A stretch of DNA of 64,000 nt, taken from the NCBI RefSeq assembly GCF_043099285.1, contig NZ_CP170723.1, forward strand, positions 1 through 64,000, read 5' to 3'. Positions 24,912-33,133 of the stretch are shown here, piece by piece. A program made the translations under genes and the position numbers. The notes under the pieces are model-generated. The model was not told the origin of the DNA. It saw only the letters and a program-made list of their open reading frames with translations, and did no database searches. Source of the stretch: Oryzobacter telluris. GTDB lineage: Bacteria; Actinomycetota; Actinomycetes; Actinomycetales; Dermatophilaceae. Position 1 is the first letter of the stretch; each line of letters opens with the position of its first letter.

Positions 24912-25976
24912 GTGACCACCTCGCCGCTTCGCACCATGACCGAGACGACGCCGACCGCCCTGTGGAACGACAGCTCGACGCTGAGCGAGCTGACGACCGC
25001 CATCGGCTGGGGCGCCGTGGGAGCCACCTGCAACCCGGTCATCGCGCTCGCCGCGATCCGCTCCGACCTGCCGCGCTGGCAGGCCCGGATCGCCGAGATC
25101 GCCGCCGAGCACCCGACGGCCACCGAGTCCGAGATCGGCTGGCAGGTCGTGGAGGAGGTGTCGGTCGAGGCCGCCAAGCTCCTCGAGCCCACCTTCGAGG
25201 CCCACCGGGGCCGCAACGGGCGCCTGTCGATGCAGACCGACCCGCGCCTGCACCGCGACGCCGCGGCCCTCGCCGCCCAGGCCGAGTACTTCGCCTCGCT
25301 GGCCCCGAACGTCATCGTCAAGATCCCGGCCACCGAGGTCGGCATCGAGGCCATCGAGGAGGCCACCTACCGCGGGGTGAGCATCAACGTCACGGTCTCG
25401 TTCACCGTGCCGCAGGCCGTCGCCGCCGGTGAGGCCATCGAGCGCGGCCTCGCCCGGCGCGACGCCGAAGGACTGGACACCGCGACGATGGGCCCGGTCG
25501 TGACGATCATGGTCGGGCGGCTCGACGACTGGCTCAAGGTCGTCGTCGAGCGCGACGGCCTCGACGTCGACGCCGACCACCTCGAGTGGGGTGGCGTCGC
25601 GGCGTTCAAGGAGGCCTACCGGATCTTCGGCGAGCGCGGCCTGCGGGCCCGGCTGCTCGCCGCCGCGTACCGCAACAGCCTCCAGTGGACCGAGCTCGTG
25701 GGCGGCGACATCGTCCTGTCACCCCCGTTCTCCTGGCAGGAGAAGTTCGAGGCCAGCGGTCACGACCCGCAGCCGCGCCTGGACCTGCCGGTCGACGCCG
25801 ACGTCCTCGCCACGCTGCTCTCGATCCCCGACTTCGTGCGGGCCTACGCTGCCGACGGGATGACGCCGGCCGAGTTCGACGCGTTCGGCGCCACCCGCAC
25901 GACCCTGCGCCAGTTCCTCGAGGCCGACGCCGACCTCGACCGCATCGTCCGCGACGTCATCGTCCCGGCCCCCTGA
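24912..25976 (+). CDS. transaldolase-family protein
   Basis: A 354-residue transaldolase-like TIM barrel. Lys137 in NVIVKIPAT is the expected Schiff-base lysine, and GATCNPVIA and GVSINVTVSF match conserved strands of the family. The GTG at 24912 has GGAGG five bases upstream. It starts the rightward unit and precedes iolD by 38 bases. Transaldolase is not a step of the classical inositol pathway; it may serve as a variant aldolase for an inositol-derived or related sugar phosphate. The role is inference from location. Confidence 0.82.
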   Translation: MTTSPLRTMTETTPTALWNDSSTLSELTTAIGWGAVGATCNPVIALAAIRSDLPRWQARIAEIAAEHPTATESEIGWQVVEEVSVEAAKLLEPTFEAHRGRNGRLSMQTDPRLHRDAAALAAQAEYFASLAPNVIVKIPATEVGIEAIEEATYRGVSINVTVSFTVPQAVAAGEAIERGLARRDAEGLDTATMGPVVTIMVGRLDDWLKVVVERDGLDVDADHLEWGGVAAFKEAYRIFGERGLRARLLAAAYRNSLQWTELVGGDIVLSPPFSWQEKFEASGHDPQPRLDLPVDADVLATLLSIPDFVRAYAADGMTPAEFDAFGATRTTLRQFLEADADLDRIVRDVIVPAP

Positions 25977-26014
25977 CCCGGCTCCCCCCGACGACGACGA
26001 AGGAGTCGACGACG

Positions 26015-27925
26015 ATGACCCAGACGGTGCGCCTCACCACGGCGCAGGCGCTCGTGAAGTTCCTCGCCAACCAGTACTCCGAGCGCGACGGGGTGCAGCA
26101 GCGCCTCGTGACCGGCATGTTCGGCATCTTCGGCCACGGCAACGTCGCCGGCGTGGGGCAGGCGCTGCTCCAGGCGCAGGTGCAGTCGGAGGACGGGGCG
26201 CAGGGTGACGACGTCCTCGGCGACCTCCCCTACTTCCTCGCCCGCAACGAGCAGGGTGCGGTCCACACCGCCACCGGCTTCGCCCGCGCGCGCAACCGCC
26301 TCCAGGTGATGGCCGTGACGACCTCGATCGGTCCGGGCGCCACGAACATGGTCACCGGAGCGGCCCTCGCCACGACGAACCGGATCCCGGTCCTGCTCTT
26401 CCCGTCCGACCAGTTCGCCTCGCGCGTCCCCGACCCCGTCCTCCAGCAGCTCGAGGACCCGGGCACGCTCGACGTCACGGTCAACGACGTCTTCCGCCCG
26501 GTGTCGCGGTTCTTCGACCGCATCACCCGCCCCGAGCAGCTCGTCCCGTCGCTGATGAACGCGATGCGCGTCCTCACCGACCCCGCCGACACCGGCGCGG
26601 TCACGATCTGCCTCCCCCAGGACGTCCAGGCGGAGGCGCACGACTGGCCCCTGGCGTTCTTCGCCCCGCGGGTCTGGCACGTCGGCCGCCCGGTCCCGGA
26701 GCCCGCCGCCCTGGCCCGGGCGGTCGACGTCATCCGTTCGGCGAAGCGCCCGCTCGTCGTCGCCGGGGGCGGCGTGGTCTACGCCGAGGCCTCGGAGGAG
26801 CTGCGTGCGTTCGCCTCCGCGACGGGGATCCCGGTGTCCGACACCCACGCCGGCAAGGGCGCCATCAACTGGGACCACCCGAGCGCCGTCGGGGGTGTCG
26901 GCTCCACCGGGTCGGCGGCGGCCAACGCGCTGGCCCGTGAGGCCGACGTCGTCATCGGCATCGGCACCCGGTACTCCGACTTCACCACCGCCAGCCACAC
27001 CGCCTTCGGGGCGGAGGGCGTGCGCTTCGTCAACGTCAACGTCCTCGGTTTCGACGCCGCCAAGCACGGCGCCACGATGCTCGTCGCCGACGCCCGCGAG
27101 GCCCTGGTCGCGCTGACCGCCGCGCTCGAGGGCTGGTCGGTCGACGACGCCTACCGCCAGGAGGCGGTCGACCTCGACGCCGACTGGCAGCGCGTGGTCG
27201 ACGAGTGCTACCACCGCGACCACGGACCGCTGCCCGCGCAGACCGAGGTGTTCGGCGCGCTCAACGAGCTGATGCGGCCCGAGGACGTCATCGTCAACGC
27301 CGCCGGGTCGATGCCCGGTGACCTCCAGTGCCTCTGGCGCGCCACGACTCCCGTGCAGTACCACGTGGAGTACGCCTTCTCCTGCATGGGCTACGAGATC
27401 CCGGCGGCCCTCGGCATCAAGCTCGCGCTCGGCGACGACCACGACGTCGTCGCGGTGGTCGGGGACGGCTCGTACCAGATGCTCCCGATGGAGATCGCGA
27501 CCATCGTCTCCGAGGGCGTCAAGGTCATCATCGTGCTGCTCCAGAACCACGGGTTCGCCTCGATCGGCGCCCTCTCGGAGTCGCGCGGGTCGCAGCGGTT
27601 CGGGACGAAGTACCGGATGCGCAACGGCGCCACGGGCCGGCTCGACGGCGAGGAGGTCCCCTTCGACCTCGCCGCCAACGCCGCGTCGTGGGGTGCCGAG
27701 GTGCTGCGCTGCGGGTCGGTGGCCGAGTTCCGCGAGAACTACGGCAAGGCCGCGGCCTCCGACCGCGCGACGGTGCTCTACATCGAGACCGACCTCGTCG
27801 GCCCGAACCCGCCCGGCTCGGCCTGGTGGGACGTGCCCGTGTCCGAGGTGTCCGCGCTGGCGTCGACGCAGCAGGCCTACGCCGAGCACGTCGAGAGCAA
27901 GAAGGACCAGCGGCCGTACCTCTGA
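26015..27925 (+). CDS. iolD: 3D-(3,5/4)-trihydroxycyclohexane-1,2-dione acylhydrolase
   Basis: A 636-residue thiamine-diphosphate enzyme that opens the ring of diketo-inositol to 5-deoxyglucuronate. The conserved Glu79 (ARNEQG) that activates the cofactor, the FGIFGHGNVAG start typical of IolD and the GDGSYQM...QNHGFASIG TPP-binding segment near residue 483 are present. ATG 26015 with GAAGGAG upstream. Length fits IolD. The stop codon lies at the edge of a strong hairpin (27914-27939). Confidence 0.94.
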   Translation: MTQTVRLTTAQALVKFLANQYSERDGVQQRLVTGMFGIFGHGNVAGVGQALLQAQVQSEDGAQGDDVLGDLPYFLARNEQGAVHTATGFARARNRLQVMAVTTSIGPGATNMVTGAALATTNRIPVLLFPSDQFASRVPDPVLQQLEDPGTLDVTVNDVFRPVSRFFDRITRPEQLVPSLMNAMRVLTDPADTGAVTICLPQDVQAEAHDWPLAFFAPRVWHVGRPVPEPAALARAVDVIRSAKRPLVVAGGGVVYAEASEELRAFASATGIPVSDTHAGKGAINWDHPSAVGGVGSTGSAAANALAREADVVIGIGTRYSDFTTASHTAFGAEGVRFVNVNVLGFDAAKHGATMLVADAREALVALTAALEGWSVDDAYRQEAVDLDADWQRVVDECYHRDHGPLPAQTEVFGALNELMRPEDVIVNAAGSMPGDLQCLWRATTPVQYHVEYAFSCMGYEIPAALGIKLALGDDHDVVAVVGDGSYQMLPMEIATIVSEGVKVIIVLLQNHGFASIGALSESRGSQRFGTKYRMRNGATGRLDGEEVPFDLAANAASWGAEVLRCGSVAEFRENYGKAAASDRATVLYIETDLVGPNPPGSAWWDVPVSEVSALASTQQAYAEHVESKKDQRPYL

Positions 27926-27991
27926 GCCCAGAGGTACGGCGCACGACGCGAAACCCCCAGGGGCCGAGGTGGACTCGGCGCCTGGGGGTTT
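27914..27991. terminator. two terminator hairpins between iolD and the iolE-like gene
   Basis: Hairpin 1 is an 11-bp perfect stem CCGTACCTCTG/CAGAGGTACGG at 27914-27939 and includes the iolD stop codon in its loop edge. Hairpin 2 has AAACCCCCAGG (27951-27961) paired with CCTGGGGGTTT (27981-27991), and works in both directions for the convergent genes. Confidence 0.75.
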
Positions 27992-28004
27992 CGACGTGGA
28001 GTGG

Positions 28005-28928
28005 TCAGCCGGCGGTCGTCGCCGCGAGGCGGGGCCCGACCGAGGCCTCGAGGAAGTCCAGGCTGCGGCGGACGTCCTCGACCGGGCCGGTGCCCTCGGC
28101 GGGGATGCCGTCGGTGAGGGCGGTGTCCTGCTCGAGGACGTACCAGCCGCGGTAGCCGGCCTCCTCGAGGGCGACCACGGCGTCGTCGATGGCGACGTCA
28201 CCGGTGCCGAGCGGCTTGAACAGGCCCGACTGCACCCCGTGGAGCAGGCTCACCTCGCGGGAGAGGACGCGGGCGGCCACGGCGTTGTCGACGTCCTTGA
28301 GGTGCACGTGGCCCACGCGGGCGGCGTTCTCGCGGGCGAAGGCGACGGGGTCGACCCCGCCGATCTGCAGGTGACCGGTGTCGAGGCACCACAGGACGTC
28401 GGTGTGCTCGAGCGCCAGCGCGACGTCGGCGGCGGTCTCCACCACGGTGTCGACGTGGGGGTGCAGCACCTGGGTCAGCCCGAACTCGGCGCAGACGGCG
28501 TCGACCTCGCGCAGGCCCTCGCCGAGCACGGCCATGCCCTCGGCGTCGAGCGGGACGGGGCGCGACCAGCCGTAGTCCTGCACGACGGCGGTGACGAACA
28601 TCGTGGCGCCCTGGCCGGCGAACAGCCCGGCCACCTCACGGGCCCGGCGCAGCGCGTCCTCGCGCTGGTCGCGGTCGTGGAGCACGAGCGGGACGAACCC
28701 GCCCACGAGCGAGACGCCGTGCTCACGCAGCGTCTCGCGCAGGGCCTCGGGCTCCTCGGGCAGGAAGCCCGGGGCACCCAGCTCGGTCGCCGACAGGCCC
28801 AGCGAGCGCAGCTCGGGGAGCACGCGGGAGGGCGGGAGCATCTCGCCCCAGCCGGGGACCTCGCACACCCCCCACGAGATGGGAGCGCCGGCGATGCGGC
28901 CGGACAGCGGGCCGTGCGCGACGGACAT
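28005..28928 (-). CDS. inosose dehydratase-like TIM-barrel protein
   Basis: A 307-residue xylose-isomerase-like TIM barrel starting with AGAPISWGVCEVPGWG, with WCLDTGHLQIGG and VGHVHLKDVD (metal-ligand positions) and a final WYVLEQDTAL with a Glu. In the locus the missing step is dehydration of scyllo-inosose (IolE), so this gene is the best candidate for it; an IolH-type role is the alternative. ATG 28928 with TGGAGGC upstream. Transcribed leftward, convergent with iolD. An imperfect copy of the inositol operator lies at 28949-28960. Confidence 0.8.
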   Translation of the reverse strand: MSVAHGPLSGRIAGAPISWGVCEVPGWGEMLPPSRVLPELRSLGLSATELGAPGFLPEEPEALRETLREHGVSLVGGFVPLVLHDRDQREDALRRAREVAGLFAGQGATMFVTAVVQDYGWSRPVPLDAEGMAVLGEGLREVDAVCAEFGLTQVLHPHVDTVVETAADVALALEHTDVLWCLDTGHLQIGGVDPVAFARENAARVGHVHLKDVDNAVAARVLSREVSLLHGVQSGLFKPLGTGDVAIDDAVVALEEAGYRGWYVLEQDTALTDGIPAEGTGPVEDVRRSLDFLEASVGPRLAATTAG

Positions 28929-28948
28929 GGGTGCCTCCAGAGATCCAA

Positions 28949-28971
28949 AATGTGCTGACAACCGCACAATA
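28949..28971 (-). promoter_or_regulatory. promoter and imperfect inositol operator of the iolE-like gene
   Basis: AATGTGCTGACA (28949-28960) matches 10 of 12 bases of AATGTTCTAACA. A -10 box TATTGT (28971-28966, leftward) would put transcription start inside it, the same arrangement as at 24822-24844. Confidence 0.5.
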
Positions 28972-29002
28972 CCCTGTCGGGTGGCTCCGGGTCACCCCCC
29001 GC

Positions 29003-29779
29003 TCACCAGCCGGGGTCGACGTCGTCGAGGACGTGGCGGAGGTAGCGCCGCGGCGCCTCGAGGAAGCGGCGGTGGTGGTCGACGACCTCGAGGTCGTCCC
29101 ACGTCGACTCCCGCACCCCGTGCGGACCCAGCTCGAGCAGCCGCGCCCCCGGGATGGAGGCGAGCACCGGGGAGTGGGTGGCGAGGACGACCTGGGTGCG
29201 CGGCCGCCGCGCCATCTCGGCGAGCTCGGCGACGAGGTGGAGCTGGGCGGCGAAGGACAGCCCGGCCTCCGGCTCGTCGAGGACGAACAGGCCCTCGCCC
29301 CGGAAGCGCTTCGTCGACAGCAGGGCGACGAAGGACTCCCCGTGCGAGAGCGTGTGGAACAGCGGGTCGCGGCTCCACGGCGACTCCGAGCGCGAGGTGT
29401 CGAGGTAGGTGAACAGCCCGTGCATGGTCTCGGCCCGCACGAAGTACCCCCAGCGCGGCGCCCCGGGGTCGCGCACCACGGTGAGCCACTCGTGCAGCGG
29501 CGACTCGCTCGCGTGGGTGCGGTGGGTGGCGCCGGTGGAGCCGCCCTCGGCGTTCATCCCCGCGGCCATCGCGAGCGCCTCGACGAGGGTCGACTTCCCC
29601 GAGCCGTTCTCCCCGACGAGCACCGTGCAGCGGGTGAGGTCGAGCCCGTGCTCGAGGAGGTGGGCCACGGCCGGGACGGTGAGCGGCCAGACACCGGGAG
29701 CCGGGAGCTCGGCGTGCACAGACCGCTCCACCCGGCGCGCGGGCAGGCCGTCGGTCCAGGGGGAGGCGGCACGGGACAT
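29003..29779 (-). CDS. AAA-family ATPase (ABC-like, stand-alone)
   Basis: A 258-residue soluble ATPase. Walker A GENGSGKST lies around residues 57-65, the signature-like LSHGES in the middle, Walker B LFVLDEPEAGLS and a switch His in VVLATHSPVLA. Such AAA_21/23-type ATPases resemble the head of SMC/RecF proteins but lack the coiled coil. ATG 29779 is supported by a TAGCGT -10 box seven bases upstream (29792-29787), suggesting a leaderless mRNA. It is divergent from the VOC gene; cellular role unknown. Confidence 0.8.
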   Translation of the reverse strand: MSRAASPWTDGLPARRVERSVHAELPAPGVWPLTVPAVAHLLEHGLDLTRCTVLVGENGSGKSTLVEALAMAAGMNAEGGSTGATHRTHASESPLHEWLTVVRDPGAPRWGYFVRAETMHGLFTYLDTSRSESPWSRDPLFHTLSHGESFVALLSTKRFRGEGLFVLDEPEAGLSFAAQLHLVAELAEMARRPRTQVVLATHSPVLASIPGARLLELGPHGVRESTWDDLEVVDHHRRFLEAPRRYLRHVLDDVDPGW

Positions 29780-29830
29780 GGCGCGCACGCTAGCCCCGCC
29801 CTCCGACGCCGACCGTCCTACCGTGGGTGG

Positions 29831-30262
29831 ATGCTGACCGAGGACACCCGCTTCCCCCGCCCCGCCGCCGTCCCCTACCTCGCCGTGCGCGGCGCCCGCG
29901 AGGCCGTCGACTGGTACGGCCGCGTCCTCGGCGCGGTCGTCGAGGGCGAGCCCTACGTCGGCGACGACGGCTCCATCGGGCACGTCGCCCTGCGCATCGG
30001 CGACGGCGTCATCTACCTCGCCGACGAGGCGCCCTCCTACGGGGCGGTCGCGCCGACGGGGCCCGGGGCGGCCGTGAGCCTCATGCTGCCCGTCGCCGAC
30101 GTGGCCGCCACACTCGCCACGGCCTCCGGTGAGGGCGCCACCCCCGACGACCGCGGGGTCTACGAGGGGTACGGCACCCTCAACGCGTGGTTCGTGGACC
30201 CCTTCGGCCACCGGTGGGGCATCAGCGGTCCGGTGGGCGGGGAGGGCGAGGGCACGGCCTGA
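29831..30262 (+). CDS. VOC family (glyoxalase-like) protein
   Basis: A 143-residue single-module-pair vicinal-oxygen-chelate protein of the PhnB-like type: VPYLAVRGAREAVDWYGRVLGA at the N-terminus, GHVALRIGDGVIYLADE in the middle and FVDPFGHRWGIS at the C-terminus. Family members bind metals and act on diverse small molecules or antibiotics; the substrate is unknown. TACCGT (29819-29824) ends six bases before the ATG, which fits leaderless transcription. Confidence 0.88.
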   Translation: MLTEDTRFPRPAAVPYLAVRGAREAVDWYGRVLGAVVEGEPYVGDDGSIGHVALRIGDGVIYLADEAPSYGAVAPTGPGAAVSLMLPVADVAATLATASGEGATPDDRGVYEGYGTLNAWFVDPFGHRWGISGPVGGEGEGTA

Positions 30263-30284
30263 GGCCGCCGTACGCTTGACCCTC

Positions 30285-31787
30285 GTGACCGAGAACGCCA
30301 CCGCGCCCGCGACCGAGACCGACCTGCCCGAGCAGCTGCGGATCCGTCGCGAGAAGCGCGACCGGCTGATCGCCGGCGGTGGCCAGGCGTACCCCGTGGC
30401 CGTGGCCCGCACCCACTCCCTCGAGGACATCCGCGACCAGTGGGGCCACCTCGAGACCGGTGAGGAGACGCAGGACGTCGTCGGCGTCGCGGGGCGCGTC
30501 GTCTTCGTCCGGAACACCGGCAAGCTCGCGTTCGCCACGCTCCAGGAGGGCGTCGGCACCCGCCTCCAGGTGATGCTGAGCCTCGCCGAGGTGGGCGAGG
30601 AGGCCCTGGCCGCCTGGAAGTCCGACGTCGACCTCGGCGACCACGTGTTCGTCGAGGGCCGTGTCATCTCCTCGCGCCGCGGTGAGCTGTCGGTGATGGC
30701 GACGCGCTGGGAGATGGCGAGCAAGGCGTTGCGCCCGCTCCCCGTCCTCCACAAGGAGCTGTCCGAGGAGTCGCGGGTCCGGCAGCGGTACGCCGACCTC
30801 GTCGTGCGCCAGGAGGCCCGCGACATGGTGCGGACCAAGGCGACCGCCCTGCGCGCCATCCGCGGGGTCCTCGAGGGCCAGGGCTACGTCGAGGTCGAGA
30901 CCCCGATCATCCAGCTCGTCCACGGTGGGGCCGCCGCACGCCCGTTCCGCACCCACATGAACGCGTTCGACCACGAGATGGTCCTGCGCATCGCCCTCGA
31001 GCTGAACCTCAAGAAGGCCGTGGTCGGCGGGGTCGACCGGGTGTACGAGATGGGGCGGATCTTCCGCAACGAGGGCGTCGACGCCACCCACTCCCCCGAG
31101 TTCACGATGCTCGAGGTGTACCAGGCGTGGGGCGATCAGACGTCCATCGCCGGGGTCATGCGCGACCTGTACCTCGGCGTCGCGGACGCGCTCGGGTCGC
31201 GGGTCGTGGAGACCCCGGCCGGCACCGTCGACCTGGGGGCCGACTGGCGCTGGCTGCCGGTCTACGAGGGCGTGTCGGAGGCGGTCGGCGAGACCGTCAC
31301 CATCGACACCCCGCTGGAGACCCTGCTCGGGTACGCGCAGAAGCACGGGGTCGAGCTGGCCCCGGGCCTGGAGAAGGACAAGGTCTTCCTCGAGCTGCTC
31401 GGCGAGCTCGTCGAGCCCGGCCTGCTCCAGCCGACCTTCCTGTGCGACTACCCCGCCATCGCCCAGCCGCTGGCCCGCCCGCACCGCAGCAAGCCCGGGC
31501 ACATCGAGGCGTGGGACCTCATCATCGGCGGCGTCGAGCGGGGCACCGGGTTCTCCGAGCTCGTCGACCCGGTGGTCCAGCGCGAGGTCCTCACGGCGCA
31601 GTCGCTGCGGGCCGCCGGCGGTGACCCCGAGGCGATGCAGCTCGACGAGGACTTCCTGCGCGCGCTCGAGTACGGGGCCCCGCCGATGGGTGGTCTCGGC
31701 CTGGGTGTCGACCGCCTCGTCATGCTCTTCACCAGCGCAAACATCCGCGAGACCATTCTCTTCCCGCACCTGAAGCCGGAGGTCTGA
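30285..31787 (+). CDS. lysS: lysine--tRNA ligase, class II
   Basis: A 500-residue class II lysyl-tRNA synthetase. An N-terminal OB-fold anticodon domain (GRVVFVRNTGKLAFATLQEG) precedes the catalytic core with motif 2 (RIFRNEGVDATHSPEF) and motif 3 (GLGLGVDRLVMLF). GTG 30285 follows a TACGCT -10 box (30271-30276) by eight bases with no Shine-Dalgarno. It sits upstream of lsr2 as in mycobacteria. It charges tRNA-Lys in the cytoplasm. Confidence 0.94.
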   Translation: MTENATAPATETDLPEQLRIRREKRDRLIAGGGQAYPVAVARTHSLEDIRDQWGHLETGEETQDVVGVAGRVVFVRNTGKLAFATLQEGVGTRLQVMLSLAEVGEEALAAWKSDVDLGDHVFVEGRVISSRRGELSVMATRWEMASKALRPLPVLHKELSEESRVRQRYADLVVRQEARDMVRTKATALRAIRGVLEGQGYVEVETPIIQLVHGGAAARPFRTHMNAFDHEMVLRIALELNLKKAVVGGVDRVYEMGRIFRNEGVDATHSPEFTMLEVYQAWGDQTSIAGVMRDLYLGVADALGSRVVETPAGTVDLGADWRWLPVYEGVSEAVGETVTIDTPLETLLGYAQKHGVELAPGLEKDKVFLELLGELVEPGLLQPTFLCDYPAIAQPLARPHRSKPGHIEAWDLIIGGVERGTGFSELVDPVVQREVLTAQSLRAAGGDPEAMQLDEDFLRALEYGAPPMGGLGLGVDRLVMLFTSANIRETILFPHLKPEV

Positions 31788-31788
31788 G

Positions 31789-32025
31789 ATGGCTGCCGTG
31801 TGGCCCTATCTCACCGCCATTCTCCCGACGATTCTCGTCTCGATCCTGTTCTATTTCCTGATCAGGTCGATGATCGAGGGGGACCGCCGCGAGCGGTTGG
31901 CGCAGAGGCAGTTCGAGGCCGCCGAGGACGCGCGGCGTTCGTCCCGTACGGACGCTGCGGTGAGCACGGAGGACGACGCCAATGGCACAGGAACGGCACA
32001 GGAGAATTCCTCCACGCCTTCCTGA
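31789..32025 (+). CDS. small single-helix membrane protein
   Basis: A 78-residue protein starting one base after the lysS stop. It has one hydrophobic segment at about residues 5-26 (YLTAILPTILVSILFYFLI), followed by a charged, polar tail. Such a tiny membrane protein directly after lysS is recurrent in related actinobacteria as I recall, but no function is known. Likely cotranscribed with lysS. Confidence 0.7.
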   Translation: MAAVWPYLTAILPTILVSILFYFLIRSMIEGDRRERLAQRQFEAAEDARRSSRTDAAVSTEDDANGTGTAQENSSTPS

Positions 32026-32126
32026 CATTCTTTAGTGATTCACATTTCCCGGAGGTCGCTGCTACCTTTTCGGTTGGGCACCATTTCCCGGTGCGCCCCG
32101 TGTGAATAGCAGCTGAAGGGAAAACC
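32026..32126 (+). promoter_or_regulatory. AT-rich leader region of lsr2
   Basis: This 101-bp gap is visibly poorer in G+C than its surroundings and has a direct repeat CATTTCCCGG at 32043-32052 and 32082-32091. The gene start is preceded by GAAGGG. Lsr2 binds AT-rich DNA, so autoregulation here is a reasonable inference. No clear -35/-10 pair was recognised. Confidence 0.45.
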
Positions 32127-32468
32127 ATGGCAAAGAAGGTCCAAGTGCTTCTCGTCGACGACCTCGACAAGAGCTCCCCCGCCGACGAGACGGTCTCGTT
32201 CTCGCTCGACGGTGTGTCCTACGAGATCGACCTCACCTCCGGCAACGCCGCGAAGCTGCGCGACGAGCTGGCCGTGTGGATCGGTCACGCCGAGCGCACC
32301 GGCGGCCGCAAGAGCGCCGGCCGTGCCCCCCGAGGCTCCGCCCGTGGCGGCGCCAAGACCGACCTCTCCGCCGTGCGCGAGTGGGCCCGGTCCAACGGCC
32401 ACCAGGTCAGCGACCGTGGCCGCATCTCCGCCGACGTCCAGGCCGCGTACGACAAGGCCCACGGCTGA
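32127..32468 (+). CDS. lsr2: Lsr2 nucleoid-associated protein
   Basis: A 113-residue H-NS-like protein found only in actinobacteria. It begins MAKKVQVLLVDDLD, has the N-terminal oligomerisation part (SFSLDGVSYEIDLTSGNAAKLRD) and the C-terminal DNA-binding domain (VREWARSNGHQVSDRGRISADV) with the RGR AT-hook-like loop that inserts into the minor groove of AT-rich DNA. It silences xenogenic DNA and shapes the chromosome. Monocistronic, with a strong terminator after it. Confidence 0.96.
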   Translation: MAKKVQVLLVDDLDKSSPADETVSFSLDGVSYEIDLTSGNAAKLRDELAVWIGHAERTGGRKSAGRAPRGSARGGAKTDLSAVREWARSNGHQVSDRGRISADVQAAYDKAHG

Positions 32469-32484
32469 GCCGACCCCAGCACCC

Positions 32485-32521
32485 CGACACGGCGCCCCCC
32501 GATCCGGAGGGCGCCGTGTCG
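32485..32521 (+). terminator. lsr2 terminator
   Basis: A perfect 13-bp stem CGACACGGCGCCC (32485-32497) with GGGCGCCGTGTCG (32509-32521). It extends to within four bases of the next gene's ATG at 32525. Confidence 0.8.
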
Positions 32522-32524
32522 CTG

Positions 32525-33112
32525 ATGTCGCGGCGCCACTCGTGGTTGGCGTTCGTCGCCGGGGGTGAGCCGTTGGCGCACGGCCTGGGTACCGGCGCCG
32601 GCCCCGATGCCGAGGCGTGGCAGCGCGGCCTGGCCGTGTTGCAGGGCCGCTGGTACGACGTCGTCGCCCCGCCCCAGGTGGCCGCGGCGTTCGTCCTGCA
32701 GTGGCTGCTCCAGGTGCCGGCGCACACCGCCGCGCACGCCGCGTCCTGTGGGCCGTGGCGCGCCGCTGGTCTGGCCGAGCTGACCTTCGACCTCGGGCCG
32801 GCCCTCGTGCCCGAGCGGGTCCGGGTGACGGCGCTGGTCGCCGACCCGGGAGAGCTGGCGGGTCGTCTCGACCGCGCGGAGGCCGACTACCGGGCGGTGG
32901 CCGGGCCCTTGGCCGACGCCTACCCCTCCATCGTCCGGTTCGGCCCCCACACCCGGACCGCGATGGTCGACGACATGTGGGCGGCCGCGCGGCGCGAGGC
33001 GGAGTCGGCGAGCGGCCTGTTGCGTCCGGGTGTGCCGCCGCGGGCGTCGTGCTGCCTCATCTACGCGCTGCCGGGCTGCGTGGAGTGCGCGGGGTGTCCC
33101 CGGTCGCGCTGA
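32525..33112 (+). CDS. FhuF-like (2Fe-2S)-binding protein
   Basis: A 195-residue protein whose C-terminus carries the FhuF motif: adjacent cysteines, ten residues, then CxxCP (SCCLIYALPGCVECAGCP). FhuF-type proteins hold an unusual 2Fe-2S cluster and reduce ferric siderophores in the cytoplasm. It is shorter than typical FhuF (about 250 residues). ATG 32525 is used; GTG 32516, with GGAGGG upstream, would add three residues but lies in the terminator stem. No iron box was seen in front of it; translation may be limited by the hairpin. Confidence 0.75.
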   Translation: MSRRHSWLAFVAGGEPLAHGLGTGAGPDAEAWQRGLAVLQGRWYDVVAPPQVAAAFVLQWLLQVPAHTAAHAASCGPWRAAGLAELTFDLGPALVPERVRVTALVADPGELAGRLDRAEADYRAVAGPLADAYPSIVRFGPHTRTAMVDDMWAAARREAESASGLLRPGVPPRASCCLIYALPGCVECAGCPRSR

Positions 33113-33133
33113 GGCCTCCTGCCCGCCCAGGCC

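Noticed and set aside
29780..30859. Long upstream extension of the AAA ATPase frame to 618 residues
   Set aside because: It runs antisense through the VOC gene and lysS start; ATG 29779 has its own -10 box.
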